DNA from: Streptomyces sp. NBC_01283
GTDB lineage: Bacteria > Actinomycetota > Actinomycetes > Streptomycetales > Streptomycetaceae
Length of the DNA stretch: 64,000 nucleotides
Direction: 5' to 3'
Assembly (NCBI RefSeq): GCF_041435335.1
Contig: NZ_CP108430.1
Coordinates: 6,237,001-6,301,000, forward strand
Numbering within the stretch: the stretch's first letter is position 1; the number at the start of each line of letters is the position of its first letter. Of the stretch, positions 48,941-56,977 are shown piece after piece. The position numbers were made by a program, and so were the translations under genes. The notes under the pieces were generated by a model. It made no database searches, had not been told where the DNA came from, and saw only the letters and a program-made list of their open reading frames with translations.

Positions 48941-49975
48941 TCACATCGTGCTGGGTTGCAGGGCGGTTGGGGACGTATCGCCATTCGGACCGCCCGGCTC
49001 CGCCGCTGAACCCGGCCCGTTCGTCCCTTGTGCACCACTGTCGGAACGTCGTCCGCGCAGGACCAGGACGCCTCCGGCGATCGCGAGCAGCGCACCCAGC
49101 ACACCCGCCCCCAGCGGCAGTGTCTCGCCGACCAGCTTGAGCCGGCTGCTGTCGTCGTCGGCGAGCTTGACCTGGGCCTTCTGCGTCTTCGGCGTGAACG
49201 CGATGCGCTCGCTGTCGAGGAGCACCGTCGCGTCCTTGTCGGAGCCGGGCGCGCGCAGTGTCTTGCGGGGGCCGATCGCCGCGTAGATGATCCGGCCCGT
49301 GCGCTTGTCGGCGACGAGTTCGACGCCGTGGTTGGCGTACCACTCCTCGGCGAGGACGTTGCTGCGCTTGGGCTGTCCCACCAGGCGGCCCGGCACCAGC
49401 CGGGTCCCGGTCTTGGCGGGCTTCACCTTGGCGGTGAAGCGGTAGCCCTCGTACCCCTGGATCTTCTTCGTGCCCCGGAAGGTCAGCGGGACGGTCGCGC
49501 CGAGGGTGTTGTCCCACCAGGTGTAGGAGCGTTTCTGCACGTCGAAGGGGAACTTGAGGTAGGCCTCGCCCTCGAAGTACGGCTTCTCGTCGCAGCAGTG
49601 CACCGGCTTGTTCGTCTCGCGGTCGGTGACCCAGCGCTCGGTCGTGAACTGGAGCGAATCGTGCGGGTCGGAGGCCGGCAGGGACTTGTCCGGATCGACC
49701 GACGTGACCACGTCCCAGACCGCGTGGTCGCTGTTGCTGTCCTCCACGTCACCACGGACCTGGCGGGTGATCGTGAGGTTCTTGCCGTTCACCGTCTTGA
49801 TCTTCTCGGTGTCGAAATAGCTGCCTTTGCCCTTGAAAACAGTGGTGGTGTCGATGTCGACGGGTGTGCGTTTCGCGCGTGGCTCGACGTACCAGGCGAG
49901 CATCGGGGCCAGGACGAGCAGAAAGACGCCGAGTCCGAGGAGGATCAGCGAGAGGGGCGAGGCTGTGCGGCGCAT
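48941..49975 (-). CDS. DUF3068 (PorA-family-like) membrane-anchored protein
   Basis: 344 residues: N-terminal membrane helix (PLSLILLGLGVFLLVLAPMLAWYV), a large external domain of about 250 residues with DUF3068 features (IDTTTVFKGKGSYFDTE, RGDVEDSNSDHAVWDVVTSVDPD, THRVTDRETNK-like stretch VTDRETNKPVHCCDEKPYFEG), and a C-terminal helix GAGVLGALLAIAGGVLVLRGRR with a short tail. Adjacent Cys-Cys is notable. Some databases call the family PorA after corynebacterial porins, but topology with two helices argues against a pore. ATG 49975 has an AGGAG site. Same strand as and upstream of the glycan operon, hinting at envelope function. Confidence 0.83.
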   Translation of the reverse strand: MRRTASPLSLILLGLGVFLLVLAPMLAWYVEPRAKRTPVDIDTTTVFKGKGSYFDTEKIKTVNGKNLTITRQVRGDVEDSNSDHAVWDVVTSVDPDKSLPASDPHDSLQFTTERWVTDRETNKPVHCCDEKPYFEGEAYLKFPFDVQKRSYTWWDNTLGATVPLTFRGTKKIQGYEGYRFTAKVKPAKTGTRLVPGRLVGQPKRSNVLAEEWYANHGVELVADKRTGRIIYAAIGPRKTLRAPGSDKDATVLLDSERIAFTPKTQKAQVKLADDDSSRLKLVGETLPLGAGVLGALLAIAGGVLVLRGRRSDSGAQGTNGPGSAAEPGGPNGDTSPTALQPSTM

Positions 49976-50166
49976 CCGGCACTCCTGGGGGCGGGTGAGA
50001 AGTGTTACCGAGCCGTATGGGGCCGTGACGCTAGGCGGACCCTTGACGAAGTGTCAATGCGTTGATGAGACTGTGCACTTGCCGGGCGGGGCCGGTGAAG
50101 GACTGTGCGTACGACATCAGCGTGACCCGGGTGGGATCGACCTCCAGCAGAGAGGCTGACCCTGAC

Positions 50167-50319
50167 ATGCACCGATTGCTCGCAGCCGGGCTGACCACCG
50201 TGGCCGCAGCGGCACTCGCCGTGGCCGCCGCGTTCGGCGTCGTCGCGCTCCTGAACGCGACGCCCGACCAGCCCAACACGCCCCTCGTGCACTACGAGAC
50301 TGCCCCTCGGGGACAGTGA
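50167..50319 (+). CDS. 50-residue secreted or membrane-anchored peptide
   Basis: MHRLLAAGL followed by the hydrophobic TTVAAAALAVAAAFGVVALL and a polar tail NATPDQPNTPLVHYETAPRGQ; an uncleaved anchor or a signal peptide. AGAGG lies 11 nt before the ATG. Its stop TGA (50317-50319) is immediately followed by the GTG of the PucR-type regulator, so the two are co-translated. Not recognised as a family. Confidence 0.65.
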   Translation: MHRLLAAGLTTVAAAALAVAAAFGVVALLNATPDQPNTPLVHYETAPRGQ

Positions 50320-51642
50320 GTGGCCGTACCCGTGACCGAGAGCCAGGGTTCGCTGTCCGTCCGCTCGGCCTGGCGCGACGTACCGCCCGTGCAGGTGCGG
50401 CAGTTCGCCGCGCTCGCGCTGGACGAAGTGCCCGCCCTCGCCCAGGACATCCTGCGGGAGATCCGCGCCGAGTACCCCGGCCTGCCGGTCGTCCTCGACG
50501 ACTCGGGCGAACCCATGGCGCTCATCGGCATACGGCGCGCCCTGGAGGGATTCGTCCAGCAGATCGCTGCCGCCGAGGGCGGCCGGCCCTGCTATCCCCT
50601 GGAAGTCTTCCAGGAGTTCGGCAGGGGCGAGGGCCTGCACGGCCGCAGCCTCGACTCGCTCCAGGCGATCTACCGCCTCGGTGTTCGGCTCGCCTGGCGC
50701 CGCCTGGCCGAGATCGGCCAGCAGATCGAGATCCCGCCACCGGCCATGTACGAACTCGCCGAGTCGGGCTTCGAGTACCTGGACGGCCTGGTCGACCAGT
50801 CCGTCCGCGGCTACGCCGAGGCCGCGGCCCGGCAGGCCGGTGAACGCCTGCGCCTGCAACGGAAGTTGATGGAACTGCTGCTCTCGGAGCGGCGCGGGGA
50901 AGCGGGAGCCGGGACACCGGCGGATTCCGGCCACGGCTCCGGTCCGCATCCCGCTTCCAGGCAGCCGGGTGCTCGCGGTGCCCGCAGCGCCCTCGACGAA
51001 CGGGCCGCCCGCGTCGGCTGGCAACTGCCCGAGCGGGTCGCCGTCGGCGTCCTGCTCCGCCCGGCGAGGGAAGCCGTGGCGCCCGCTGTCGGCCAGGGCG
51101 TCCTGCTCGACATGGAGACCGAACAGCCCCGCATGGTCGTCCCCGACCCCGACGCCGCGGGCCGCCCCGAGCTCCTCCGGCGTGCCATGGCCGGCTGGTC
51201 CGGTGCGATCGGCCCGCCCGTACCGCTCGCCGACGCGGCGAAGTCGCTGCGCTGGGCGGAGGCCGCGGTCCGCCTGATGGAACGCGGACTGCTGCCCTCC
51301 GGCGAGGTCCTGCACTGCACGGAGCACACCGAGGCCCTGGTGCTGCTCCAGCCCGAGGAACTCATCGAGGACCTGGCCCGCCGCTGCCTGGCGCCGCTCG
51401 CGCACTGCGGGCCCGCGCACGGCCGCCGTCTGGCCGAGACGCTGCTGGCCTGGCTGGAGACGCGGGGCGGCGCGCCGGAGGTCGCGGCCCGGCTCGGGGT
51501 GCATCCGCAGACGGTGCGCTACCGCCTGCGGCAGATCAGGGAACTGTGGGGCGACGAGGTCGACGACCCGGACCGCCGCTTCGAGCTGGAACTGGTGCTC
51601 AGGGCGCGGCGGTTGCGCGGGGAGCTGGGAAGGGTGGGCTGA
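50320..51642 (+). CDS. PucR-family (CdaR-like) helix-turn-helix regulator
   Basis: 440-residue transcription factor. An N-terminal region of about 180 residues with RGEGLHGRSLDSLQAIYRLGVRLAWRRL (RsbRD-like helical sensor) is followed by a Gly/Pro linker and a GGDEF-like/CdaR middle domain. The C-terminal PucR HTH is ETLLAWLETRGGAPEVAARLGVHPQTVRYRLRQIRELWG. Typical of Streptomyces regulators linked to development or purine and amino-acid use, with unknown ligand. The GTG start directly abuts the upstream peptide's stop; GGGGAC about 7 nt upstream may serve as ribosome site. Confidence 0.85.
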   Translation: MAVPVTESQGSLSVRSAWRDVPPVQVRQFAALALDEVPALAQDILREIRAEYPGLPVVLDDSGEPMALIGIRRALEGFVQQIAAAEGGRPCYPLEVFQEFGRGEGLHGRSLDSLQAIYRLGVRLAWRRLAEIGQQIEIPPPAMYELAESGFEYLDGLVDQSVRGYAEAAARQAGERLRLQRKLMELLLSERRGEAGAGTPADSGHGSGPHPASRQPGARGARSALDERAARVGWQLPERVAVGVLLRPAREAVAPAVGQGVLLDMETEQPRMVVPDPDAAGRPELLRRAMAGWSGAIGPPVPLADAAKSLRWAEAAVRLMERGLLPSGEVLHCTEHTEALVLLQPEELIEDLARRCLAPLAHCGPAHGRRLAETLLAWLETRGGAPEVAARLGVHPQTVRYRLRQIRELWGDEVDDPDRRFELELVLRARRLRGELGRVG

Positions 51643-51657
51643 GCGGGGGCGTGCGGG

Positions 51658-51663
51658 TAGCCT
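51658..51663 (+). promoter_or_regulatory. Putative -10 (TAGCCT), leaderless SMP-30 gene
   Basis: TAGCCT ends 6 nt before ATG 51670, with no ribosome site between. No clear -35. Confidence 0.4.
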
Positions 51664-51669
51664 GCCGCA

Positions 51670-52518
51670 ATGGACATAGCGGTACGCGCGCAGGCAGCAC
51701 TCGGCGAGGGCCCCACCTGGGATCATGCCGCCCAGCGGCTGATCTGGGTCGACATCCTGAGCTCACGCGTCCACACGTACGACCCGTCGAACGGGCACCG
51801 CTCGGTCCTGGCCACCGAGCAGCACGTCGGCGCCGCGAAACCGCGCGCGGGCGGCGGCCTGGTGGTCAACCTCCGGGACGGCATCGGCCTGTACGACGCC
51901 ATGGCCGACGGAGGCGCCTTCCGCTGGCTGCACCGCGAGGTCGTGCCCGGCCGCCGGGGCAACGACGCGGCGGTCGCCCCCGACGGAGCGCTCTGGGCGG
52001 GCACGATGCGCTACGACGAGGGGGCGGGCGGCGGCAACCTGATCCGCGTGACCGGCGACGGCACCGTGACCGAGGTCTTCGACGACGTGTCCGTCAGCAA
52101 CGGCACGGGGTGGAGCCCGGACGGCCGCTCCCTGTACTACGTGGACACCGCGACCCGGCGCATCGACGTACTGGACCTGGGCGAAGGTGAACTCCGTTCG
52201 GCCAGGCGGCCGTTCGCCGCCATCGAACCGGAGGCCGGATTCCCCGACGGCCTCACCGTCGACGCGGACGGATGCGTCTGGGTCGCCCTGTGGGACGGTG
52301 CCGCCCTCCGCCGCTACACCCCGTCCGGCGCCCTGGACCGGGTGATCGAGCTGCCGGTGCGCCGCCCGACCGCATGCGCGTTCGGCGGCGCGGGACTGCG
52401 TGACCTGTACATCACGTCCGCCCGTACGGGACTTGAGGCGCCGCACCCCCTGTCCGGCTCCGTGCTCGTGCTGCCGGACGCCGGGCAAGGCGTCGAACAG
52501 GCGGCGTTCGCGGGATAG
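51670..52518 (+). CDS. SMP-30/gluconolactonase-like protein
   Basis: 282-residue six-bladed beta-propeller hydrolase. Metal ligand and family motifs: LGEGPTWDHAAQRLIWVDI (Glu ligand), NDAAVAPDGALWAGTM (Asn ligand), SNGTGWSPDGRSLYYVDT (Asn), and FPDGLTVDADGCVWVALWDG (Asp ligand). Hydrolyses a sugar or other lactone, likely in sugar catabolism; the substrate is not revealed by neighbours. No signal peptide. Starts 28 bp after the PucR stop, but a TAGCCT hexamer suggests its own leaderless promoter. Confidence 0.87.
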   Translation: MDIAVRAQAALGEGPTWDHAAQRLIWVDILSSRVHTYDPSNGHRSVLATEQHVGAAKPRAGGGLVVNLRDGIGLYDAMADGGAFRWLHREVVPGRRGNDAAVAPDGALWAGTMRYDEGAGGGNLIRVTGDGTVTEVFDDVSVSNGTGWSPDGRSLYYVDTATRRIDVLDLGEGELRSARRPFAAIEPEAGFPDGLTVDADGCVWVALWDGAALRRYTPSGALDRVIELPVRRPTACAFGGAGLRDLYITSARTGLEAPHPLSGSVLVLPDAGQGVEQAAFAG

Positions 52519-52655
52519 GCGGTGCGTGTGCCGGAGCGGAACAGGTGGTTTGCCCCATAGGGGAAGCCGACACGGCTGGAAGATTCGATTCCGCACACAA
52601 CCTTCACGGCAGCGGCTTCCTCTGTTACCCGCGGCTCACTTAGCCTCCATGCCTC

Positions 52656-53378
52656 ATGGACTACTGCCACCCGTGCCACCGGCACCTCAACGGCGCCCTG
52701 GCCTGCCCGGGGTGCGGAACCCCGGCCGAAGCCTGCCGTGAGTACGCGGAGGCGGTCGCCACGCAGGACGAGCCGGTGGACCCCGGGCACGCGCACGACG
52801 ACGAGGCGCCGCGGGGCAGAGGCCGCCGCCGGGAGCGCGGGCGCCGGGCGCACCGCCGCAGGCGCCGCAAGGTCCTGCTGATCACCGCAGGCCTTGCGCT
52901 CGCGGCCGGTGGCCTGAGCCTGGCCGAGCTCGGCATCGAGGGCCCCTTCGACGAACCGACGGCGGCGTCGTCGCCGGACGGCGGAGCGGGCGGTGCCGCG
53001 TCCCGCACGCCGAAGGACCCGGAGGGCGGTGCGACGACGGGTGCGATGGCCGGCGCGGCCTCGTCGGCGGATCCCTCCGCATCGGAGTCGGCGTCGGCGT
53101 CCGCGGAGGACAAGGCGTCCAAGGAGGCGAAGAAGGCCAAGGACGCCGAGGACGCCGAGGACGCCAAGAACGCCAAGAACGCAGACAAGGCGGACGAGGC
53201 CGACGGCGATCCCGATTCGACCGCCCCGGTCACGACCTCCGCGCCCGGCAGCCCGGACGCGCCGGGCACCCCCGGGACCGCGCGTCCCACACCCCCGCCG
53301 ACCACGCGGCAGCCGGATCCGACGCCCGAGCCGGAGCCGTCCCAGACGTGCGACCGCTTCCTGTGGTGGTGCAGGTAG
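52656..53378 (+). CDS. SCO2400-like zinc-ribbon membrane protein
   Basis: 240 residues. The N-terminal segment MDYCHPCHRHLNGALACPGC is a CxxC...CxxC zinc ribbon; an Arg-rich stretch (GRRRERGRRAHRRRRRK) precedes one transmembrane helix (VLLITAGLALAAGGLSLAEL). The external part is low complexity (Ala/Asp/Lys then Pro/Thr), ending QTCDRFLWWCR with a Cys pair. Matches the SCO2400 family known only in Streptomyces, role unknown. ATG 52656; TAGCCT lies 9 nt upstream. Confidence 0.75.
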   Translation: MDYCHPCHRHLNGALACPGCGTPAEACREYAEAVATQDEPVDPGHAHDDEAPRGRGRRRERGRRAHRRRRRKVLLITAGLALAAGGLSLAELGIEGPFDEPTAASSPDGGAGGAASRTPKDPEGGATTGAMAGAASSADPSASESASASAEDKASKEAKKAKDAEDAEDAKNAKNADKADEADGDPDSTAPVTTSAPGSPDAPGTPGTARPTPPPTTRQPDPTPEPEPSQTCDRFLWWCR

Positions 53379-53396
53379 CGAACGCGGCGGCCGCCC

Positions 53397-53846
53397 TCAG
53401 CCGGCGTCCTCGCCGACCATCCTCCGGAGCAGCCCGCGCAGCGAGAGCCGCTCCTCGCGGGAGAGCTCGGCCAGCGGCTCCCGCGCGAAGTCGAGGGACT
53501 CGCGCAGGCTGCGGGCGACGGTGAGGCCCTCCTCCGTCGGCGCCGCCAGCTTCACGCGGCGGTCGGCCGGGTCGGGCCGCCGCTCGACGAGGCCGCGCGC
53601 CTCCAGGCGGTCGACGATCCCCGTGATGTTCGACGGCTCACACTTCAGCTTCTGTGCTATCCGGCGCATGGGCAGCGGATCGAGGGACAACAGACCCAGT
53701 ACACGTGCCTGCGCCCCGGTGAGGGCGTGCTTGCCCGCCGCCGCGTCGTACTCCTCGTGGTAGCGCGCGACGACCGTGCCGATGAGCTCGACGACTTCGA
53801 GCGTCAGGGGATCCGTGCGCGGGGTGCGGGAGCTGGTGGTGGCCAT
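53397..53846 (-). CDS. MarR-family regulator
   Basis: 149-residue winged-helix dimer. HTH: PLPMRRIAQKLKCEPSNITGIVDRLEARGLVERRPDPADRRVKL. No N-terminal redox Cys, so it is not OhrR despite the nearby ohr gene. Divergent from the NADP-dependent oxidoreductase, which is the likely target and the usual arrangement. A TAGCCT 7 nt before its ATG on the minus strand suggests a leaderless message. Confidence 0.88.
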   Translation of the reverse strand: MATTSSRTPRTDPLTLEVVELIGTVVARYHEEYDAAAGKHALTGAQARVLGLLSLDPLPMRRIAQKLKCEPSNITGIVDRLEARGLVERRPDPADRRVKLAAPTEEGLTVARSLRESLDFAREPLAELSREERLSLRGLLRRMVGEDAG

Positions 53847-53853
53847 GTGCTCC

Positions 53854-53911
53854 AGGCTACCCCGTTACTTGACATCATGAAATATGTAGGAGCATGGTTG
53901 TTTCACAACCT
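53854..53911. promoter_or_regulatory. Divergent control region of MarR and oxidoreductase genes
   Basis: Minus-strand TAGCCT (53854-53859) ends 7 nt before the MarR start. TTGACA on the plus strand at 53869-53874 is a candidate -35 for the oxidoreductase. A perfect inverted repeat GGTTGT-TTC-ACAACC (53897-53911) is a candidate MarR operator. Confidence 0.5.
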
Positions 53912-53973
53912 GAAGCATTTCCGAGACGTCAGTCTGCCGGGAACGGCAGTCTGAGCAGGAGGAGGACGCCCGC

Positions 53974-55020
53974 ATGTCCGTCACCCCCGAGGCCCCCGGG
54001 TCCGCGCAGCTCCCCGCCGTCAGCCGCGAGTGGCACCTGGTGCGCCGTCCGCACGGCTGGCCGGTCCCGGAGGACTTCGCCCTGCGCGAGGCCCCGGTTT
54101 CCGCCCCGGCCGACGGCCAGGTCCTGGTCCGCAACCTGCACTTCTCCGTGGACCCGTACATGCGGGGCCGGATGAACGACGTGAAGTCGTACACCCCGCC
54201 GTTCCAGCTCGACCAGCCCATGCAGGGCGGTGCGGTCGGCGAGGTCATCGCGTCGAACGCCGAGGGCCTGGCCGTGGGCGACCATGTCCTGCACTTCGCG
54301 GGCTGGCGCGATTACGCGACCGTCCCGGCCAAGCACGCCGTCAAGGTGGACGCCCAGGCCGCGCCGCTGTCGGCGTACCTCGGTGTGCTCGGCATGCCGG
54401 GCCTGACGGCCTACGCCGGACTCTTCGAGGTCGCCTCCTTCAAGGAGGGCGACGCGGTGTTCGTCTCCGGCGCCGCGGGTGCCGTCGGCTCCCAGGTCGG
54501 CCAGATGGCCAAGCTCAAGGGTGCCTCGCGCGTCATCGGCTCGGCGGGCTCGGACGAGAAGGTGAAGCACCTCGTCGAGGAGCTCGGCTTCGACGCCGCG
54601 TTCAACTACAAGGACCCGCGCCCGGTCGTGGAGCAGCTGAAGGAGGCGGCCCCCGACGGCATCGACGTCTACTTCGACAACGTCGGCGGCGAGCACCTCG
54701 AAGCGGCCATCAGCCGCATGAACGTGCACGGCCGCGCCACCATCTGCGGCATGATCGCGGGTTACAACGACACCGAGCCGACGCCGGGCCCGCGCAACAT
54801 GGCCATGATCATCGGTAAGCGCCTGCGCCTGCAGGGCATCCTCGTCGGGGACCACGAGGCGCTGCAGCCGCAGTTCGTCTCCGAGGTCGGCGCGTGGATC
54901 CGCTCCGGTGAGCTCAAGTACAACGAGACGTTCGTCGAGGGCGTGGAGAACGGCGTCGAGGCCTTCCTCGGCATGCTGCGCGGCGAGAACACCGGAAAGA
55001 TGGTCGTTTCCCTCGTCTGA
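53974..55020 (+). CDS. NADP-dependent oxidoreductase (MDR/CurA-type)
   Basis: 348-residue zinc-independent medium-chain reductase. Start EWHLVRRPHGWPVPEDFAL and RNLHFSVDPYMRGRM are typical of the leukotriene/prostaglandin reductase or curcumin-reductase group, which saturates alpha,beta-unsaturated ketones. NADP-binding VSGAAGAVGSQVGQMAKLKGA and YFDNVGGEHLEAAI present. Ribosome site AGGAGGACG. Probably induced by electrophiles through the divergent MarR protein; stress detoxification fits the following ohr gene. Confidence 0.88.
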   Translation: MSVTPEAPGSAQLPAVSREWHLVRRPHGWPVPEDFALREAPVSAPADGQVLVRNLHFSVDPYMRGRMNDVKSYTPPFQLDQPMQGGAVGEVIASNAEGLAVGDHVLHFAGWRDYATVPAKHAVKVDAQAAPLSAYLGVLGMPGLTAYAGLFEVASFKEGDAVFVSGAAGAVGSQVGQMAKLKGASRVIGSAGSDEKVKHLVEELGFDAAFNYKDPRPVVEQLKEAAPDGIDVYFDNVGGEHLEAAISRMNVHGRATICGMIAGYNDTEPTPGPRNMAMIIGKRLRLQGILVGDHEALQPQFVSEVGAWIRSGELKYNETFVEGVENGVEAFLGMLRGENTGKMVVSLV

Positions 55021-55168
55021 GAGTGGTGAGCGGTGACATGAGGACGGCGGGCGGCGGCCGGAGCGCAGGTGGCCGCCGACCGCCATTTTCCGTCATCCGA
55101 TAAAGTGATTCCACATTCTCGCGACTGTGGGCGCGCATCGCGGAACATCTCAGGAGGAACCGGCACTT

Positions 55169-55597
55169 ATGTCCATCCAGAAGATCGACGTCAAGTACAC
55201 CGCCGTCGCCACCGCCGAGAACGGCCGTGACGGCCGCGTCGCCACCGATGACGGCAAGCTCGACGTCGTCGTCAACCCGCCGAAGGAGATGGGCGGCAGC
55301 GGCGCCGGCACCAACCCCGAGCAGCTCTTCGCGGCCGGCTACAGCGCCTGCTTCCAGGGCGCCCTCGGCGTGGTCGCCCGCAAGGAGAACGCCGACATCT
55401 CCGGCTCGACCGTGACCGCCAAGGTCGGCATAGGCCAGACCGAGGCCGGCGGCTTCGGCCTGGAGGTCGCCATCAGCGCCTCCATCCCGAACGTGGACGC
55501 GGCCACCGCGCAGTCCCTCATCGAGAAGGCGCACCAGGTGTGCCCGTACTCGAGCGCCACGCGCGACAACATCAAGGTGGAGCTCTCGGTCGCCTGA
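55169..55597 (+). CDS. ohr: Organic hydroperoxide resistance protein
   Basis: 142-residue Ohr/OsmC-fold thiol peroxidase reducing organic hydroperoxides. Catalytic Cys in AGYSACFQGAL and resolving Cys in HQVCPYSSAT; the Arg of GRDGR and Glu of NPEQLFAAGY complete the site. ATG 55169 has AGGAGG 11 nt upstream. No OhrR is adjacent, so regulation is from elsewhere or by the upstream MarR. Ends in a very long hairpin. Confidence 0.92.
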   Translation: MSIQKIDVKYTAVATAENGRDGRVATDDGKLDVVVNPPKEMGGSGAGTNPEQLFAAGYSACFQGALGVVARKENADISGSTVTAKVGIGQTEAGGFGLEVAISASIPNVDAATAQSLIEKAHQVCPYSSATRDNIKVELSVA

Positions 55598-55615
55598 TCC
55601 GGGCGACGCGTACGT

Positions 55616-55657
55616 GACGGAGGGCCGCACCCCCGAGCGGGGGTGCGGCCCTCCGTC
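55616..55657. terminator. 19-bp perfect-stem terminator between ohr and serine hydrolase
   Basis: Arms 55616-55634 and 55639-55657 pair perfectly with a 4-nt loop GAGC. It separates the convergent ohr and serine hydrolase genes and can end both transcripts. Confidence 0.85.
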
Positions 55658-55679
55658 ATGTCGCCCGGGGGTCTCCCGC

Positions 55680-56837
55680 TCAGCCGGTGACCGCGGCCGT
55701 GTGGATCGCCCGCACGAGCCGGTCGTCCTCCGGGACCGACCCTGGGGGGAAGGCGAACCGGCGCCGCGTGTAGCCGTAGGCGAGCCCGCTGCGCGGATCG
55801 GCGAAGGACTGCGAGCCGCCCGCGCCCTTGTGCCCGATGGACCCCGCGCCGAGGTACGGGTACCAGGCGTCGGCGACGCTCTGGAAGCCCACCCCGAACG
55901 CCTTGTGGGCCCGCGACACCAGGTCGTACCCGTGGGAATGGATCTGCCCGAACTCGGCCACGGTGTCCGCCTTGAGTAGCGGCTCACGCCCGTCGAGCCC
56001 GGTGACCGCCGCCGCGTACATCCGGGCGAGGCCGCGCGCGGACGCGACACCGCCGACGGAGGCGGGGCCCTTGGCACGCACCAGGCGTGAATTGGGCAGC
56101 GTCTCCAGGTCGGTGGGCCGCACGCCGTTGCGGTTGAAGGCGATGGAGTTCAGGCTGCCCGGCTGCGGCGGCTCCGCGTCGAGGATCGCGCGCTCCGCGG
56201 GGGAGGGCATCATCGGCAGGACGGAGCGGAACCGGGGCTCGAGGGCCTCGGGCAGCCCCAGGTAGAAGTCAAGGCCGTACGGGGCGCGGACGAGCTCCTC
56301 GTACGTCTCGTGCAGCGTCCGCCCGGTGGCCCGCAGGACGACCTCGCCGGCCATCGCGCCGATGGTCAGGGCGTGGTAGCCGAAGGCGGTGCCGGGGCGC
56401 CAGTACGGGCGCTGGGCCGCGGCCCGGGCGGCGACGGCACGGTCGTCGGCGACCTCCTCGGGAGTGAGGCCGCCGTCGGCCCCCACGACGCCCGCGCGAT
56501 GCGAGAGGAGCTCGCGCAGGGTGACGCCCGCCTTGCCCTCGGCGGCGAACTCCGGCCAGTAGTGGGCCACTTCGCGGTCGAGATCCAGGGTGCCGTCCTG
56601 GACGAGCAGGGCCACGGTGAGATACGCCGCGCCCTTCGTGGACGAGTAGACGCCGAAGAGGGTGTCGCCGTCGGTGTCGGGCCCCACCCACAGGTCGACG
56701 ACCTGCTTCCCCCGCACGTGGGCGGAGAGCTGCGAGGCGTGATCGGGCTTCTCCCCGGCGAGCAGGGCGGCGAACTCCTCCCGCACGGCTTCGTATCCGG
56801 CTGCGACGGTGCCTTGCACCTTGATCTCACGAGTCAT
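55680..56837 (-). CDS. Serine hydrolase of the beta-lactamase family (class C/EstB-like)
   Basis: 385-residue soluble protein. The SxxK active-site motif is in GVYSSTKGAAYL, the Tyr motif is within RPGTAFGYHALT, and the third motif is GHKGAGGSQSF (H-x-G type). It lacks a signal peptide, so it is a cytoplasmic esterase or D-amino peptidase rather than a beta-lactamase. Ribosome site AGGAGG precedes ATG 56837. The longer frame to 57236 overlaps the repeat region. Confidence 0.85.
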   Translation of the reverse strand: MTREIKVQGTVAAGYEAVREEFAALLAGEKPDHASQLSAHVRGKQVVDLWVGPDTDGDTLFGVYSSTKGAAYLTVALLVQDGTLDLDREVAHYWPEFAAEGKAGVTLRELLSHRAGVVGADGGLTPEEVADDRAVAARAAAQRPYWRPGTAFGYHALTIGAMAGEVVLRATGRTLHETYEELVRAPYGLDFYLGLPEALEPRFRSVLPMMPSPAERAILDAEPPQPGSLNSIAFNRNGVRPTDLETLPNSRLVRAKGPASVGGVASARGLARMYAAAVTGLDGREPLLKADTVAEFGQIHSHGYDLVSRAHKAFGVGFQSVADAWYPYLGAGSIGHKGAGGSQSFADPRSGLAYGYTRRRFAFPPGSVPEDDRLVRAIHTAAVTG

Positions 56838-56887
56838 GCGGTTCGGTGCCTCCTGGGTCTTGATTGCCGCCGGAGGAGCTGAGCTTT

Positions 56888-56934
56888 CAGCCCCTCCGGC
56901 GTTTGAGGAGCGGGGTCTGGGGCGGAGCCCCAGG
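56888..56934. repeat. Common Streptomyces intergenic repeat (CTCCGGCGTTTGAGGA / CTGGGGCGGAGCCCCAG)
   Basis: CAGCCCCTCCGGCGTTTGAG followed by GAGCGGGGTCTGGGGCGGAG and CCCCAG, a dispersed motif that I recall from many Streptomyces intergenic regions. It contains the hairpin CTGGGGC-GGA-GCCCCAG and lies between the serine hydrolase and the M14 peptidase genes, where it may help terminate the latter. Confidence 0.65.
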
Positions 56935-56977
56935 ATCGGGAAGGGGCGGGATCGGGGAAAGCCTCGCAGGGGCCGCT

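Noticed and set aside
53397..53846. OhrR identity for the MarR protein near ohr
   Set aside because: No N-terminal reactive Cys, and it is divergent from a different oxidoreductase.
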